This document shows positions 35,716 to 45,751 of a stretch of 64,000 nucleotides of DNA, one piece after another. Position 1 is the first letter of the stretch. The number at the start of each line of letters is the position of its first letter. The stretch lies in NCBI RefSeq assembly GCF_019551475.1, contig NZ_CP047159.1, positions 744,001 through 808,000 of the forward strand, given 5' to 3'. Made by a program: the position numbers and the translations under genes. This stretch comes from Prevotella sp. Rep29. GTDB taxonomy: Bacteria > Bacteroidota > Bacteroidia > Bacteroidales > Bacteroidaceae. The notes under the pieces are model-generated. The model saw only the letters and a program-made list of their open reading frames with translations, had not been told where the DNA came from and made no database searches.

Positions 35716-37722
35716 ATGAAACCGAAAAAGTTTTTGTTGGCAGCAACATGCCTGTGCATAGCACTCCATGCTCATGCGCAGACCGAAAAGAGCGACACGG
35801 TGATAGCTTCCGTCCACGACCTGGATGAGGTGCTCGTGTTGGAGACTCGACAGCGAAAGGTGTTGTCGAGCACAGCCCCATTGCATATCCTCGGACGGGG
35901 CGAGTTCCTGTCGGCAGGTGTGACCGATATCGCTGATGCGCTTCATCGGCTTCCGGGCATCACCCTGCGTGATTACGGAGGGGCGGGAGGAATGAAAACC
36001 GTCTCCGTGCGTGGATTCGGCTCGAAGCACACGGGGGTAAGCTACGACGGTGTGATGCTCAGTGAGTGTCAGAGTGGCGAGATAGACTTGTCGCGCTATT
36101 CATTGGAAAATGTGGATGAGTTGTCGCTCGTCATCGGCGACAACGATGACATTTTCATTCCGGCACGACAGGTAAGCACGACCTCGGTGCTGAACGTCAA
36201 GACCATCTCACCACCGACCGCCGACCGCCGACCGCATCTCACCATTCAGCTGAAATTCGGCTCCTTCGGATATGTGAGTCCGTTTGTGCGTTACGAGCAA
36301 AGCTTTTCGAAAAACTTCGCCCTCTCACTGACGGGCGAATACACGTATGCCGAAAACGACTATCCGTTTACACTCAGGAATGTCACACTTGTGACAAAAG
36401 AGCACCGGACAAACAGCCGGATGAACAGCGGACATGGAGAGGTGGATTTTATTTGGAATCTGAATAAGTGGAACAGGCTGAGCGGAAAACTGTATTATTA
36501 CGATAACAACCGTCAGTTGCCAGGACAGGTGCGTTATTACACCAACATCAGCAAAGAGCGCCTCCACGACCGCAACTTCTTCGCACAACTGCACTACCTT
36601 ACACACTGGGCAGACAAATTTTCGTTGAAATGGATTGGCAAGTTCAATTGGGTAGGCTCCGTCTATCGGGATGCATTGATGGCAGGTGGAGTGAACGACG
36701 CAGATTATTGGCAGCGAGAGGCATATACCTCTGTCAGCTTTCTATATGCACCCAGAGGAAACTGGGTCTTCGACTATTCAGCAGACTACATATTTAATAA
36801 TCTTAGTGGTAGTTCATGGCGCACGATTGTCGGCCGCCCTTATCGACACGGAATACTGCAAAGTGCTACAGCAAAGTATGGCGGAAAGCAGTTGACGGTC
36901 TTGGCGCGCATTCTCTATTCGCTTTATCTCAACGGCGATCGTAACGGAGGATATCATGCCCGTAATATGCGCAGGTTATCCCCCTCGCTGTCACTCTCTT
37001 ATAAGCCTTTCGAGAGTGAAGACTTCTTTGTCCGTATCTCCTATAAAAATATCTTCCGAGTGCCGACATTCAACGAAAGTTACTATTATCATTATGGCAG
37101 TACAGACCTGCAGGCAGAGTCAACATGGCAGCTGAATCTTGGAGCAACCTACGGCAAACGCATCGGTAAGGGCGATTATGTGCAAGTGTCGGCAGACGGA
37201 TATTATAATCGCATTAGAGATATGATTGTTGCTGTGCCATATAATATGTTCGTTTGGACATGTGTAAACGTAGATAAAGTCAATGCCTATGGGGTAGACC
37301 TTACGCTGAAAGGCATTAAAGAATTAGGAGGTAGCCATCGCCTTTTGCTGTCTGCCAATTACAGTTATCAGCGCGTGAAAAACCAAAACAATCCCTCGTC
37401 CTATACCTACGGCTATCAGATTGCATATATGCCAAAGCACTCAGGAAGTGTAGCACTGACTTATGAAAATCCTTGGGTAAACCTTTCATTCCACAGTGTA
37501 GGAACAAGTAGCCGCTGGCCCAATAACGAGCACTACGAAGGAACGATGATTAATGGCTATATCGACTGTGCGTTGACAGCTTATCGCAATTTCCGTATAG
37601 GACGCACAGTGTTGGAATGCCGTTTCGATCTGAAAAACATGTTCAACAAGCAATATGAGATAGTAGGTCGCTATCCCATGCCAGGAAGAAGTTATCAATT
37701 TTCAATCAGTTATAAATTTTAA
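35716..37722 (+). CDS. btuB: BtuB-like TonB-dependent cobalamin receptor
   Basis: Outer-membrane receptor that imports cobalamin or other corrinoids with TonB energy. The 668 residues have a signal peptide (1-21), a TonB-box-like DLDEVLVLETRQRKVLSS, a plug domain (about 50-155; ADALHRLPGITLRDYGGAGGMKTVSVRGFGS) and a barrel ending in YQFSISYKF. Substrate is assigned from the riboswitch immediately upstream and the following BtuG, BtuF, BtuC and BtuD genes. BtuG starts 11 bases after the stop. Confidence 0.93.
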   Translation: MKPKKFLLAATCLCIALHAHAQTEKSDTVIASVHDLDEVLVLETRQRKVLSSTAPLHILGRGEFLSAGVTDIADALHRLPGITLRDYGGAGGMKTVSVRGFGSKHTGVSYDGVMLSECQSGEIDLSRYSLENVDELSLVIGDNDDIFIPARQVSTTSVLNVKTISPPTADRRPHLTIQLKFGSFGYVSPFVRYEQSFSKNFALSLTGEYTYAENDYPFTLRNVTLVTKEHRTNSRMNSGHGEVDFIWNLNKWNRLSGKLYYYDNNRQLPGQVRYYTNISKERLHDRNFFAQLHYLTHWADKFSLKWIGKFNWVGSVYRDALMAGGVNDADYWQREAYTSVSFLYAPRGNWVFDYSADYIFNNLSGSSWRTIVGRPYRHGILQSATAKYGGKQLTVLARILYSLYLNGDRNGGYHARNMRRLSPSLSLSYKPFESEDFFVRISYKNIFRVPTFNESYYYHYGSTDLQAESTWQLNLGATYGKRIGKGDYVQVSADGYYNRIRDMIVAVPYNMFVWTCVNVDKVNAYGVDLTLKGIKELGGSHRLLLSANYSYQRVKNQNNPSSYTYGYQIAYMPKHSGSVALTYENPWVNLSFHSVGTSSRWPNNEHYEGTMINGYIDCALTAYRNFRIGRTVLECRFDLKNMFNKQYEIVGRYPMPGRSYQFSISYKF

Positions 37723-37733
37723 AAAAAGAAAAA

Positions 37734-38885
37734 ATGAAAAAGTATTTATTATCCTTTGCGGTTCTTCTGATGGGCGCAGCCCTCTTCACCGCTTGTAATG
37801 ATGACAACGACGGTCCTTACTATCCATTCCCGGTAGTCGTGAGTGATGGCGCTTACGTAATTTGTGGGGGAAACATGGGTAGTAGCATCAATGGTAGCCT
37901 GACCTACATTGATTATGCCACACAGACTGCAGCCCAAAATCAGTTCATGAGCAAAAATGGACGTAGTTTGGGAATGACAGTGAACGATGCAATTATCTAT
38001 GGAAATAAAATGTATATTGCCGTAACAAACGAAAACACCATCGAAGTGGTAGATGCAAAAACGCTGGAAAGTATCAAGCAGATTAAAACTACGGACCTCA
38101 TGGGTGTGGAGCGAGGCGTCAGCCCTCGTCACCTGACAGCCTCAGAGGGTAAGGTGTATTTCTCTACCTACGGTTCGTCAGTTTCTGACTTTGGTACGGG
38201 CACCTCAGGAGGTAACGGCTATGTGGCTGTTCTTGATACGGTGACGTTGGGACTGGCATCAACCTATATTGCAGGTCGCTATCCTGAAGGAGTGGCAGTT
38301 GCTAACGGACACCTCTACGTAGCAAATTCAGATTATGGCATGCTTAACGAGCCTTCCATTTCGGTTATTGACCTGAAGACAGGCATTGACAGCCCGATTA
38401 AGAGCGACAAAATCGTCAATCCGATGACTGTTGCTGTGGCAGGTAGTGACATCTATGTGCTCGATATGGGTAACTATTCAACAGTAATGGGTGGACTTCG
38501 CTTGATTCCAAATAGAATGGGTTCAGAAACCACGACCTTATTCGACTGCACCCACGTAGGATTTGCTGGCACCAATATCTATGCTGTCAACTCTGTGTAT
38601 GGAACAAATCCTACCGAATTCTTCTCGTATAATATACTCACAGGTGAGAAAACCACCTACCAAGTAGGTTTGGACCGTTTCTTCAATCCGAACGTTATAG
38701 CAGCAGATCCCGCCACAGGAAAGATTTACATCGCTTCTTACAACGAGAACCCAAGCCGTCCCGGAAAAGCGGGTTACGCTGTGAATGGTTATGTAGCAGA
38801 ATACTCTCCGAGCGGTGAGTTACTGAATACGTATGACTGTGGTGTGGGACCGAACGCTATTGTGTTTAACGCCTACTGGAAGTAA
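37734..38885 (+). CDS. btuG: BtuG-like surface cobalamin-binding lipoprotein
   Basis: Surface lipoprotein that captures cobalamin for BtuB; BtuG of Bacteroides binds it with extremely high affinity. The 383 residues have a lipobox (LFTAC, Cys21), an acidic stretch right after the Cys (NDDNDG) that fits the Bacteroidetes surface-export signal, and a YncE-like seven-bladed propeller (blades such as NTIEVVDAKTLESIKQI, GYVAVLDTVTLGLASTYI, SISVIDLKTG). It sits between BtuB and BtuF. The identity relies on position and fold; the sequence is in keeping with BtuG. Confidence 0.86.
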   Translation: MKKYLLSFAVLLMGAALFTACNDDNDGPYYPFPVVVSDGAYVICGGNMGSSINGSLTYIDYATQTAAQNQFMSKNGRSLGMTVNDAIIYGNKMYIAVTNENTIEVVDAKTLESIKQIKTTDLMGVERGVSPRHLTASEGKVYFSTYGSSVSDFGTGTSGGNGYVAVLDTVTLGLASTYIAGRYPEGVAVANGHLYVANSDYGMLNEPSISVIDLKTGIDSPIKSDKIVNPMTVAVAGSDIYVLDMGNYSTVMGGLRLIPNRMGSETTTLFDCTHVGFAGTNIYAVNSVYGTNPTEFFSYNILTGEKTTYQVGLDRFFNPNVIAADPATGKIYIASYNENPSRPGKAGYAVNGYVAEYSPSGELLNTYDCGVGPNAIVFNAYWK

Positions 38886-38897
38886 TTTCAGTTACGA

Positions 38898-40049
38898 ATG
38901 AAAAAAACAGGCAAACGAATGAGGACACTTTTGTCCTTCGCATTGATTGTTGTGCTTGCCGCCCTCTCTTCATGTACGGGCGGCAGCACTTCTGTCAACT
39001 CTGCAGAAGGCGACACCATTGCGCTGAAATACTCTTCCAACCTCTCCATTGTCCAGCACGACGGCTATACGGAAGTCAAGCTGCGCAACCCGTGGAAGGA
39101 AGGGAAGACGCTGCATACCTATATCCTCGTGCCGCAAGCCAATGAGTTGCCCGCCGACCTGCCCGAAGGTACCATCATCCGTACGCCGGTCAAGCGGGCA
39201 GTGGTCTTTACGACCGTCCATTGCAGTCTTTTCATGACGCTCGGACAGCAAGACCGCATCGTGGGCGTGGCAGACCTGAAATATATCAAGATTCCTTGGA
39301 TTCAGGAGCAGTGCAAAAAAGGACTTATCGCCGACTGCGGTGAGGGACTGAGTCCCGTCGTGGAGAAAGTCATCGACATGAATCCCGACGTGATGCTCCT
39401 CTCGCCCTTTGAGAACAGTGGCGGCTACGGCAAGCTCGAAGAAATCAACATCCCCATTGTAGAGTGTGCAGAATACATGGAAACCTCACCGCTGGGACGC
39501 GCCGAATGGATGAAGTTCTATGGGCTGCTGCTCGGTGAGGAGGCGCAGGCAGAAAAACTCTTCGCTGAAGTCGATAGCAGTTACAATGCGTTGAAAGAGC
39601 TGGCAAAGACCTCGAAAGTCTCCCGTTCCGTCATCGTCGATAAGGTGACAGGCAGCGTGTGGTATGTGCCCGGCGGAAGAAGCACCATCGGACAGATGTT
39701 GGCAGATGCCGGCGGCGTATATCCCTTCTCCGGCGACACACACAGCGGAAGCCTTTCGCTGCCGTTCGAGTCGGTGTTGGAGAAAGCCGGTGACTGCGAT
39801 GTGTGGCTCTATCGCTACAACAGCGACCGTTCCATGACCATGAAAGACCTGCTCGCCGAAAAGCAAGGCTACTCACAACTGAAAGCCTTCAATACGGGCG
39901 AGGTCTATGGATGCAACGTGGCAAAGACGTTGTTCTACGAGCAGTCGCCTTTCCGTCCCGACTATCTGTTGAGCGATTTCATCCAGATATTCCATCCCGA
40001 CCTGAAGGGACTGCATCCACTGCGTTATTATTTTAAGATTAACAACTGA
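38898..40049 (+). CDS. btuF: Cobalamin ABC-transporter substrate-binding lipoprotein
   Basis: Periplasmic lipoprotein that delivers corrinoid to BtuCD. The 383 residues have a lipobox (AALSSC, Cys26) and the class III binding-protein fold of the FecB/BtuF family (RAVVFTTVHCSLFMTLGQQDRIVGVAD, SPVVEKVIDMNPDVMLLSPFENSGG). It is longer than E. coli BtuF. It lies 12 bases after BtuG; its stop is 4 bases before the permease start. Confidence 0.92.
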   Translation: MKKTGKRMRTLLSFALIVVLAALSSCTGGSTSVNSAEGDTIALKYSSNLSIVQHDGYTEVKLRNPWKEGKTLHTYILVPQANELPADLPEGTIIRTPVKRAVVFTTVHCSLFMTLGQQDRIVGVADLKYIKIPWIQEQCKKGLIADCGEGLSPVVEKVIDMNPDVMLLSPFENSGGYGKLEEINIPIVECAEYMETSPLGRAEWMKFYGLLLGEEAQAEKLFAEVDSSYNALKELAKTSKVSRSVIVDKVTGSVWYVPGGRSTIGQMLADAGGVYPFSGDTHSGSLSLPFESVLEKAGDCDVWLYRYNSDRSMTMKDLLAEKQGYSQLKAFNTGEVYGCNVAKTLFYEQSPFRPDYLLSDFIQIFHPDLKGLHPLRYYFKINN

Positions 40050-40053
40050 GAGC

Positions 40054-41070
40054 GTGGGCAAAGGACTGAAATATTGCATCGGACTGACAGCGCTGATTAT
40101 CTTGCTGTTCTGGCTGAATCTCATCATGGGTTCAATCAAGATTCCCGTGCGCGATGTCCTTGCCATTCTTTCAGGCGATGAGACCATCAAGGCAAGCTGG
40201 CGCTTCATCGTTCTCCAGTCGCGCCTCCCACAGGCGTTGACTGCCATTCTCTGCGGAGCAGCCCTTGCCGTGAGCGGACTCATGCTGCAAACGGCATTCA
40301 AGAATCCGCTCGCCGGTCCCTCCATCTTCGGTATCAATAGCGGAGCCGGGCTCGGAGTGGCACTTGTGATGTTGCTTTTTGGCGGCTCGTTTGGCGTGGG
40401 CGTATTCAATGTGTCCGGCTTCGTCGCCATCCTCATCGCAGCCTTCATCGGAGCCATGGCGGTCATGCTGCTCATCTTCTTCTTCTCGACCATCGTGCAC
40501 AACAATGTCATGCTCCTCATCATCGGAATCATGATAGGCTACATCGCCTCGTCAGCCATCTCACTGCTGAACTTCTTCGCTACCGACGAGGGCGTGAAGT
40601 CGTATATGGTGTGGGGAATGGGAAGCTTCGGCGGCGTGCCGATGAGCCACATGCCCTATTTCGCATCCATCACCCTCATTGGGCTCCTCGCATCGGCACT
40701 GCTGATCAAACCTTTGAATGCCCTCCTGCTCGGTGAACAATATGCGGAAAATCTGGGCGTGAACACCCTGCGAGTGCGCAACTGGCTTATCATCATCACC
40801 GGACTGCTCACCGCTGTGACCACCGCTTTCTGCGGACCGGTAGCCTTCATCGGACTCGCCGTGCCGCATATCGCCCGACTGCTGCTCACCACCGACAACC
40901 ATCGTTCGCTGCTCCCGGCAACCATGCTCACAGGAGCAGTCATCGCATTGCTCTGCAACCTCATCTGTTTCCTGCCGGGCGAGAACGGTGTCATACCGCT
41001 GAACGCCGTCACACCGATTATGGGTGCACCGGTTATTATCTACGTCATCATCTCAAATAAAAAGAAATAA
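40054..41070 (+). CDS. btuC: Cobalamin ABC-transporter permease
   Basis: Inner-membrane permease, FecCD/BtuC family, with about ten membrane helices in 338 residues. Signatures include RLPQALTAILCGAALAVSGLMLQTAFKNPLAGPSIFGINSGAGLG and GPVAFIGLAVPHIARLL. The start is GTG at 40054. The ATPase gene follows 2 bases after the stop. Confidence 0.95.
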   Translation: MGKGLKYCIGLTALIILLFWLNLIMGSIKIPVRDVLAILSGDETIKASWRFIVLQSRLPQALTAILCGAALAVSGLMLQTAFKNPLAGPSIFGINSGAGLGVALVMLLFGGSFGVGVFNVSGFVAILIAAFIGAMAVMLLIFFFSTIVHNNVMLLIIGIMIGYIASSAISLLNFFATDEGVKSYMVWGMGSFGGVPMSHMPYFASITLIGLLASALLIKPLNALLLGEQYAENLGVNTLRVRNWLIIITGLLTAVTTAFCGPVAFIGLAVPHIARLLLTTDNHRSLLPATMLTGAVIALLCNLICFLPGENGVIPLNAVTPIMGAPVIIYVIISNKKK

Positions 41071-41072
41071 GT

Positions 41073-41921
41073 ATGACCCCAACTCCGGAAACGCACCCTG
41101 CCGTCATCAGCGTAGAATGTAAGGAACTCACGATTGGATACAAAGCCAAGCGGACTGGCTTCAGGGAAGTCGCAGCAGGCATCAATGCCGAACTCTGTGG
41201 CGGACGGCTGACCAGTCTGATAGGCTCCAACGGAATCGGTAAGTCAACCCTCCTGCGCACACTCTCCGCTTTCCAGCCTCCACTCGCCGGCGACGTGCTA
41301 ATACAAGGTAAGTCGTTGCGACGATATACCAACAAAGAACTGTCGCGGCTCATAGGCGTCGTGCTCACTGAGCGACCTGCTCTGCAAAACATGTCTGTCC
41401 GCGAGCTCGTAGGACTCGGGCGAAGTCCCTACACCGGATTCTGGGGGAAACTGACGGCGGCAGACGAAGAAATCGTCACAGAAGCCATCGTCAATGTGGG
41501 AATAGAAAACCTGCAGCACCGCATGATACAGACACTCAGCGACGGTGAACGGCAGAAAGTGATGATTGCAAAAGCACTCGCACAACAGACACCCGTCATC
41601 TTTCTCGACGAGCCCACCGCCTTCCTCGACTATCCCAGCAAAGTCGAAGTCATGCAACTTCTGCACCGCCTCACACGGCAATCAGGAAAAACCATTTTCC
41701 TTTCTACACACGACATCGAACTGGCACTCCAGCTCTCTGACATCCTTTGGTTGATGAGCAAGACTGATACCGCGCCATCAACTGACGCTTCCCTTTCACA
41801 ACTTACTATCGGAACACCGCAACAACTTGCGCAGAGCGACGCACTCACCGCTTTCATCGAGCGCAAGGGCATCATGTTCAACCGCGAACATCTCAGCATC
41901 CGTGTCGAAAAACAAGGCTAA
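41073..41921 (+). CDS. btuD: Cobalamin ABC-transporter ATPase
   Basis: Powers corrinoid import. The 282 residues show Walker A GSNGIGKST, the ABC signature LSDGERQKVMIAKALAQ, Walker B VIFLDEPTAFLD and the switch His in LSTHD. It ends the riboswitch-controlled uptake group; after 122 bases the next genes have their own promoter. Confidence 0.95.
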   Translation: MTPTPETHPAVISVECKELTIGYKAKRTGFREVAAGINAELCGGRLTSLIGSNGIGKSTLLRTLSAFQPPLAGDVLIQGKSLRRYTNKELSRLIGVVLTERPALQNMSVRELVGLGRSPYTGFWGKLTAADEEIVTEAIVNVGIENLQHRMIQTLSDGERQKVMIAKALAQQTPVIFLDEPTAFLDYPSKVEVMQLLHRLTRQSGKTIFLSTHDIELALQLSDILWLMSKTDTAPSTDASLSQLTIGTPQQLAQSDALTAFIERKGIMFNREHLSIRVEKQG

Positions 41922-42030
41922 GCGTTAATCCAATGGTAAACCTCTCTTGAGAATTAAGAATAAAAGGTGGTTAGAGTGTACTTCTTGTAAAAGCCTTTTT
42001 GGGAAATTTCGTTATTTGCCGAAATTCATG

Positions 42031-42038
42031 TATCTTTG
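42031..42038 (+). promoter_or_regulatory. -7 element of the cobQ-cobD-cbiB group
   Basis: TATCTTTG ends 5 bases before the ATG at 42044, so the transcript would begin at or next to the start codon (leaderless). The in-frame start at 41999 lies upstream of this element. Confidence 0.6.
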
Positions 42039-42043
42039 CAGGC

Positions 42044-43570
42044 ATGAATGAAAAGCCGTGTAAGAAAGGAGAATTGCGCCCTGTGATGTTTGCGGGGACT
42101 GGCAGCGACGTGGGTAAGAGCCTGATTGCTGCTGCGTTCTGCCGCATCTTTCGTCAAGACGGTTATCAACCAGCTCCTTTCAAGGCACAGAACATGGCAC
42201 TCAACTCGTATGCGACACCTGAAGGATATGAGATTGGTCGGGCACAGGCGGTGCAGGCAGAGGCGGCTGGAATCCTTCCGCACACGGACATGAATCCGAT
42301 TCTGTTGAAGCCGCAGTCGGATCACACGTCGCAGATTGTGTTAAATGGAAAGCCTTTCGGCACGCAGAAGGCATACGACTATTTCCGGAAAGAGGGGAGA
42401 GAGGAACTGCGGGAGCAGGTGCATCGGGCATACGACCGATTGGCAAAACGCTACAGTCCGATAGTGTTGGAGGGAGCAGGCAGCATCAGTGAGATGAACC
42501 TGCGAGAGACCGACTTGGTGAATATGCCCATGGCGCGATATGCTGACGCTTCGGTCTTTTTGGTGGCAGACATCGACAGGGGAGGGGTCTTCGCCAGTGT
42601 GTATGGAAGTATTTTTCTCCAAACGCCTGAGGATAGGGAGCGCATAAAAGGAGTCATCATCAATAAGTTCAGAGGTGACCTGCGCCTTTTTGAAGAGGGA
42701 AAACGTTTGCTTGAGCGCCTGACAGGAGTGCCTGTGTTGGGCGTGGTGCCTTATGTGGATGATATCGTCATCGACGAGGAAGACAGTGTGGCACTCGTTT
42801 CAAAGAAAAAGACAGCCGTCGCAGGGAAAACAAATGTCGCCGTCTTATTGCTGAAGCATCTCAGCAACTTCACGGATTTCAGTCGGTTGGAACACGATAC
42901 GCGTGTGCATCTCTTCTATACGGATGACGTGCAGGAAATAGAGAAAGCGGATGTCATTATCGTTCCTGGCAGCAAGACGGTCGTTGCCGATTTGTGCGAA
43001 TTGCGCCGTAATGGTTGTGCACAGGCAGTCGTTCGTGCCCATGAGCGAGGAGCGAAAATCTTGGGTATTTGTGGTGGTTACCAAATGATGGGACAGCGCA
43101 TAAAAGATCCTCATCATACGGAGAGTGATGTGGAGATGATGCCCGGTTTGGGGCTCCTGCCGATAGAGACTACCATGACCAAGGAGAAAATCACCCGCCA
43201 GGTGCGCTTTCAGGGAGTGTGGGACAATGTGTCGGCAGATTTGTTGAGCGGTTACGAGATACACATGGGCGAGACCGTCTTTACAGAGCAGGGAGCATCG
43301 CCAATGAACCATATCTGTACGGAAGACGGAATGTTGGCGGAAGGATGTATGGCAACAGCAACTTGCATGGGAACCTACATCCACGGCATACTCGACAATG
43401 CTGCTTTTATCGACTATCTGATAGGAAAGGGTGGCGACGCAGGCAGCAATGCATGGGATGAAGATTATCAAACCCTTCGTAATCGGCAGTATGACCGTTT
43501 GGCAGACCATGTGCGTCAGCATGTTGATATGGAAAGAGTGTATGAAATTTTGCAGGGAAAAAACCGATAA
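42044..43570 (+). CDS. cobQ: Cobyric acid synthase (CbiP/CobQ)
   Basis: Amidates four carboxyl groups of adenosylcobyrinate a,c-diamide using glutamine and ATP. The 508 residues have the P-loop GTGSDVGKSLIAAAF, then the glutamine-amidotransferase domain with the nucleophile Cys in ILGICGGYQMMG and the His in GTYIHGILDN. The ATG at 42044 starts the family sequence. It is followed by the threonine-phosphate decarboxylase gene after 3 bases. Earlier cobalamin-ring genes are not in the window. Confidence 0.95.
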   Translation: MNEKPCKKGELRPVMFAGTGSDVGKSLIAAAFCRIFRQDGYQPAPFKAQNMALNSYATPEGYEIGRAQAVQAEAAGILPHTDMNPILLKPQSDHTSQIVLNGKPFGTQKAYDYFRKEGREELREQVHRAYDRLAKRYSPIVLEGAGSISEMNLRETDLVNMPMARYADASVFLVADIDRGGVFASVYGSIFLQTPEDRERIKGVIINKFRGDLRLFEEGKRLLERLTGVPVLGVVPYVDDIVIDEEDSVALVSKKKTAVAGKTNVAVLLLKHLSNFTDFSRLEHDTRVHLFYTDDVQEIEKADVIIVPGSKTVVADLCELRRNGCAQAVVRAHERGAKILGICGGYQMMGQRIKDPHHTESDVEMMPGLGLLPIETTMTKEKITRQVRFQGVWDNVSADLLSGYEIHMGETVFTEQGASPMNHICTEDGMLAEGCMATATCMGTYIHGILDNAAFIDYLIGKGGDAGSNAWDEDYQTLRNRQYDRLADHVRQHVDMERVYEILQGKNR

Positions 43571-43573
43571 AAT

Positions 43574-44602
43574 ATGATAGAAGGACACGGTGATGACATC
43601 TATAAATATAGTGACATTCGGATGAATTTCAGTTCGAATATCTATTCCCATGCAGACCTCAGCGGATTGTATGGACATCTGAAGGAGCATCTACATCTGA
43701 TATCCTCCTACCCGGAGCCGCAGCCTTATAAGTTGCGGAACTGCTTGGCTGCAAGACATGGCGTTGAGCCGGAGTCGGTCTTAGTAACTAACGGAGCCAC
43801 GGAGGCGATATACCTGATTGCTCAGGCGTTCAGGAATGGGGTGCAGAAGACAGGCAGGGCACCCTCCTTCTACGTGAAGAATCCCACGTTCAGCGAGTAT
43901 GAAGATGCGATGCGCAATTTCTCTTACGTGGAGGCAGAAATGCCCGTTCCTGCCAGCGGTGAGGAACGCTTGGTGTGGATGTGTAATCCCAACAATCCGA
44001 CGGGTGAAATAACACCGCAGGAGGAGATAGCCGCTGTTGCCAGTCACGACGGTGTGTTGCTCACAATAGACCAGTCTTATGAACATTACACCAAGGCAAA
44101 ACTTCTCACGGCAGCGGATGCTGTTAAGATGGGGAACGTCATACTCGTCCATTCGATGACGAAAAATTATGCCATACCAGGTTTGCGCATCGGATATATC
44201 GTGGCAACCCCGGAGCTGATTCAGCGAGTGTCCCAATGTCAGCACCCGTGGTCGGTGAACGCATTGGCGATAGAGGCATCGCTTTTTCTCTTGAAAGAGC
44301 ATGACAACCTGATTCCCGCTTTGGATGACTACCTTCATGAAACGGAACTGCTCCGAACGGCACTGAGCGGGATTGGGGGAATCAGTGTTGCTCCCACGCA
44401 GACCAACTTCATGCTCTGCACAATGGACAAAGGGACAGCAGCTCAACTGAAAACATATCTTGCCGAAAAACACCACATACTCATACGCGATGCCTCCAAT
44501 TTTACAGGACTCTCGGAAAGACACTTCCGTGTGACAACCCAATTGCCTGAAGAGAATAGGGCATTGGTGGCGGCTGTTAAAGAATATATGGCAGATGTAT
44601 AA
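43574..44602 (+). CDS. cobD: L-threonine-O-3-phosphate decarboxylase
   Basis: PLP enzyme that makes aminopropanol phosphate, the linker of the lower ligand in cobalamin. The 342 residues belong to the histidinol-phosphate-aminotransferase fold: WMCNPNNPTGEI, IDQSYEHY, and the PLP lysine in VHSMTKNYAIPGLRIGY. Assignment to the decarboxylase rather than HisC rests on its place between CobQ and CbiB. It lacks the zinc-finger tail of the Salmonella CobD. Confidence 0.88.
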   Translation: MIEGHGDDIYKYSDIRMNFSSNIYSHADLSGLYGHLKEHLHLISSYPEPQPYKLRNCLAARHGVEPESVLVTNGATEAIYLIAQAFRNGVQKTGRAPSFYVKNPTFSEYEDAMRNFSYVEAEMPVPASGEERLVWMCNPNNPTGEITPQEEIAAVASHDGVLLTIDQSYEHYTKAKLLTAADAVKMGNVILVHSMTKNYAIPGLRIGYIVATPELIQRVSQCQHPWSVNALAIEASLFLLKEHDNLIPALDDYLHETELLRTALSGIGGISVAPTQTNFMLCTMDKGTAAQLKTYLAEKHHILIRDASNFTGLSERHFRVTTQLPEENRALVAAVKEYMADV

Positions 44603-44624
44603 CTGACACATAACTGAACAAGAG

Positions 44625-45590
44625 ATGATGAACGTTACGATTCCGTTGATTGCCGGATGGCTCCTCGACCGCCTTGTTGGCGACCCGCCATCGCTGCCAC
44701 ATCCTATCGTGCTTTTCGGAAAAGTAATAGCCTTTGGAGAACGACATTTGAACAAGGGACGCTATCGGAAACTCAAAGGCGCACTCATGGCAGCCACACT
44801 CATTGTCGTAACCTTTGTTGCAACCTATCTGCTCGTTCATGCAACACCATTTGAAGACACGGTGTGGGGGCTTATTCTGACAGCGATACTCGTTTTCTAT
44901 TCACTTGCAGGGACGACGCTTGTGAGAGAAGTCAAAGCCGTTTTCAGGGCGGTCAATGTGTCAGTAGAGCAGGGACGTCAGCAATTAGCGCGCATCGTTG
45001 GGCGAGACACCAGTCAGTTGTCGCCACAGGAAATACGAACGGCGGCTCTCGAGACATTAGCTGAAAACCTGAGCGACGGAGTGATTGCACCGCTCTTTTG
45101 GTATGCTTTGTTCGGAATACCTGGCATGCTGACCTACAAGATGGTCAATACACTCGATTCGATGATTGCCTATCGCACCCCAAGATATCGGCAGTTCGGT
45201 GCCTTTGCAGCACATGCGGACGATATCGCCAACTATCTTCCTGCACGCTTGACGGCAGTCCTCATGATTTTTGTTGGCCGAATCGTGGGCAACCAGAATC
45301 GGCAACCGCTTTCCACGCAGTTCCGCTTCCTCCGTCAAAATGCACGCAATCATATCAGTCCCAACAGCGGATACCCGGAAGCGGCATTGGCAGCAATACT
45401 GAATTGCAGGTTTGGAGGAGGACATGTGTATTTCGGGCAGTATATCGAAAAGCCTTTTATCGGCACCAACGACCGACAGCTCCACGATACTGATATGAAA
45501 CATTCTGTCCGTATCTGTGTCCTGACGGAGGTGGTCATGCTTGTTCTCGTTCTCGTAGTCAATCTGTTTGTGTTTGGTCTCGGGGCATGA
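44625..45590 (+). CDS. cbiB: Adenosylcobinamide-phosphate synthase
   Basis: Membrane enzyme that joins adenosylcobyric acid to aminopropanol phosphate. The 321 residues show the family's LIAGWLLDRLVGDPPSLPHPIVLFGKVI N-terminus, the GVIAPLFWYALFGIPGMLTYKMVNTLDSMI core, and several membrane helices. It completes the three-step set CobQ, CobD and CbiB. Confidence 0.94.
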   Translation: MMNVTIPLIAGWLLDRLVGDPPSLPHPIVLFGKVIAFGERHLNKGRYRKLKGALMAATLIVVTFVATYLLVHATPFEDTVWGLILTAILVFYSLAGTTLVREVKAVFRAVNVSVEQGRQQLARIVGRDTSQLSPQEIRTAALETLAENLSDGVIAPLFWYALFGIPGMLTYKMVNTLDSMIAYRTPRYRQFGAFAAHADDIANYLPARLTAVLMIFVGRIVGNQNRQPLSTQFRFLRQNARNHISPNSGYPEAALAAILNCRFGGGHVYFGQYIEKPFIGTNDRQLHDTDMKHSVRICVLTEVVMLVLVLVVNLFVFGLGA

Positions 45591-45713
45591 AAGTCATGGG
45601 AAAGCAACCTGTTTTTGAGTGAAGTGCGAGAAGAAAACACCCTCAAACTCCCGATAAAACAATAAAAAAGATAAAAAAAACGAAAAGAAGAACATACTTG
45701 ACTGCTTTTTTAC

Positions 45714-45721
45714 TAACTTTG
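45714..45721 (+). promoter_or_regulatory. -7 element of the outer-membrane protein gene
   Basis: TAACTTTG lies 30 bases before the ATG at 45752. The reported in-frame start at 45698 lies upstream of it. Confidence 0.55.
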
Positions 45722-45751
45722 CAGACTGAAACAAAACGTAATATCGGAAAC

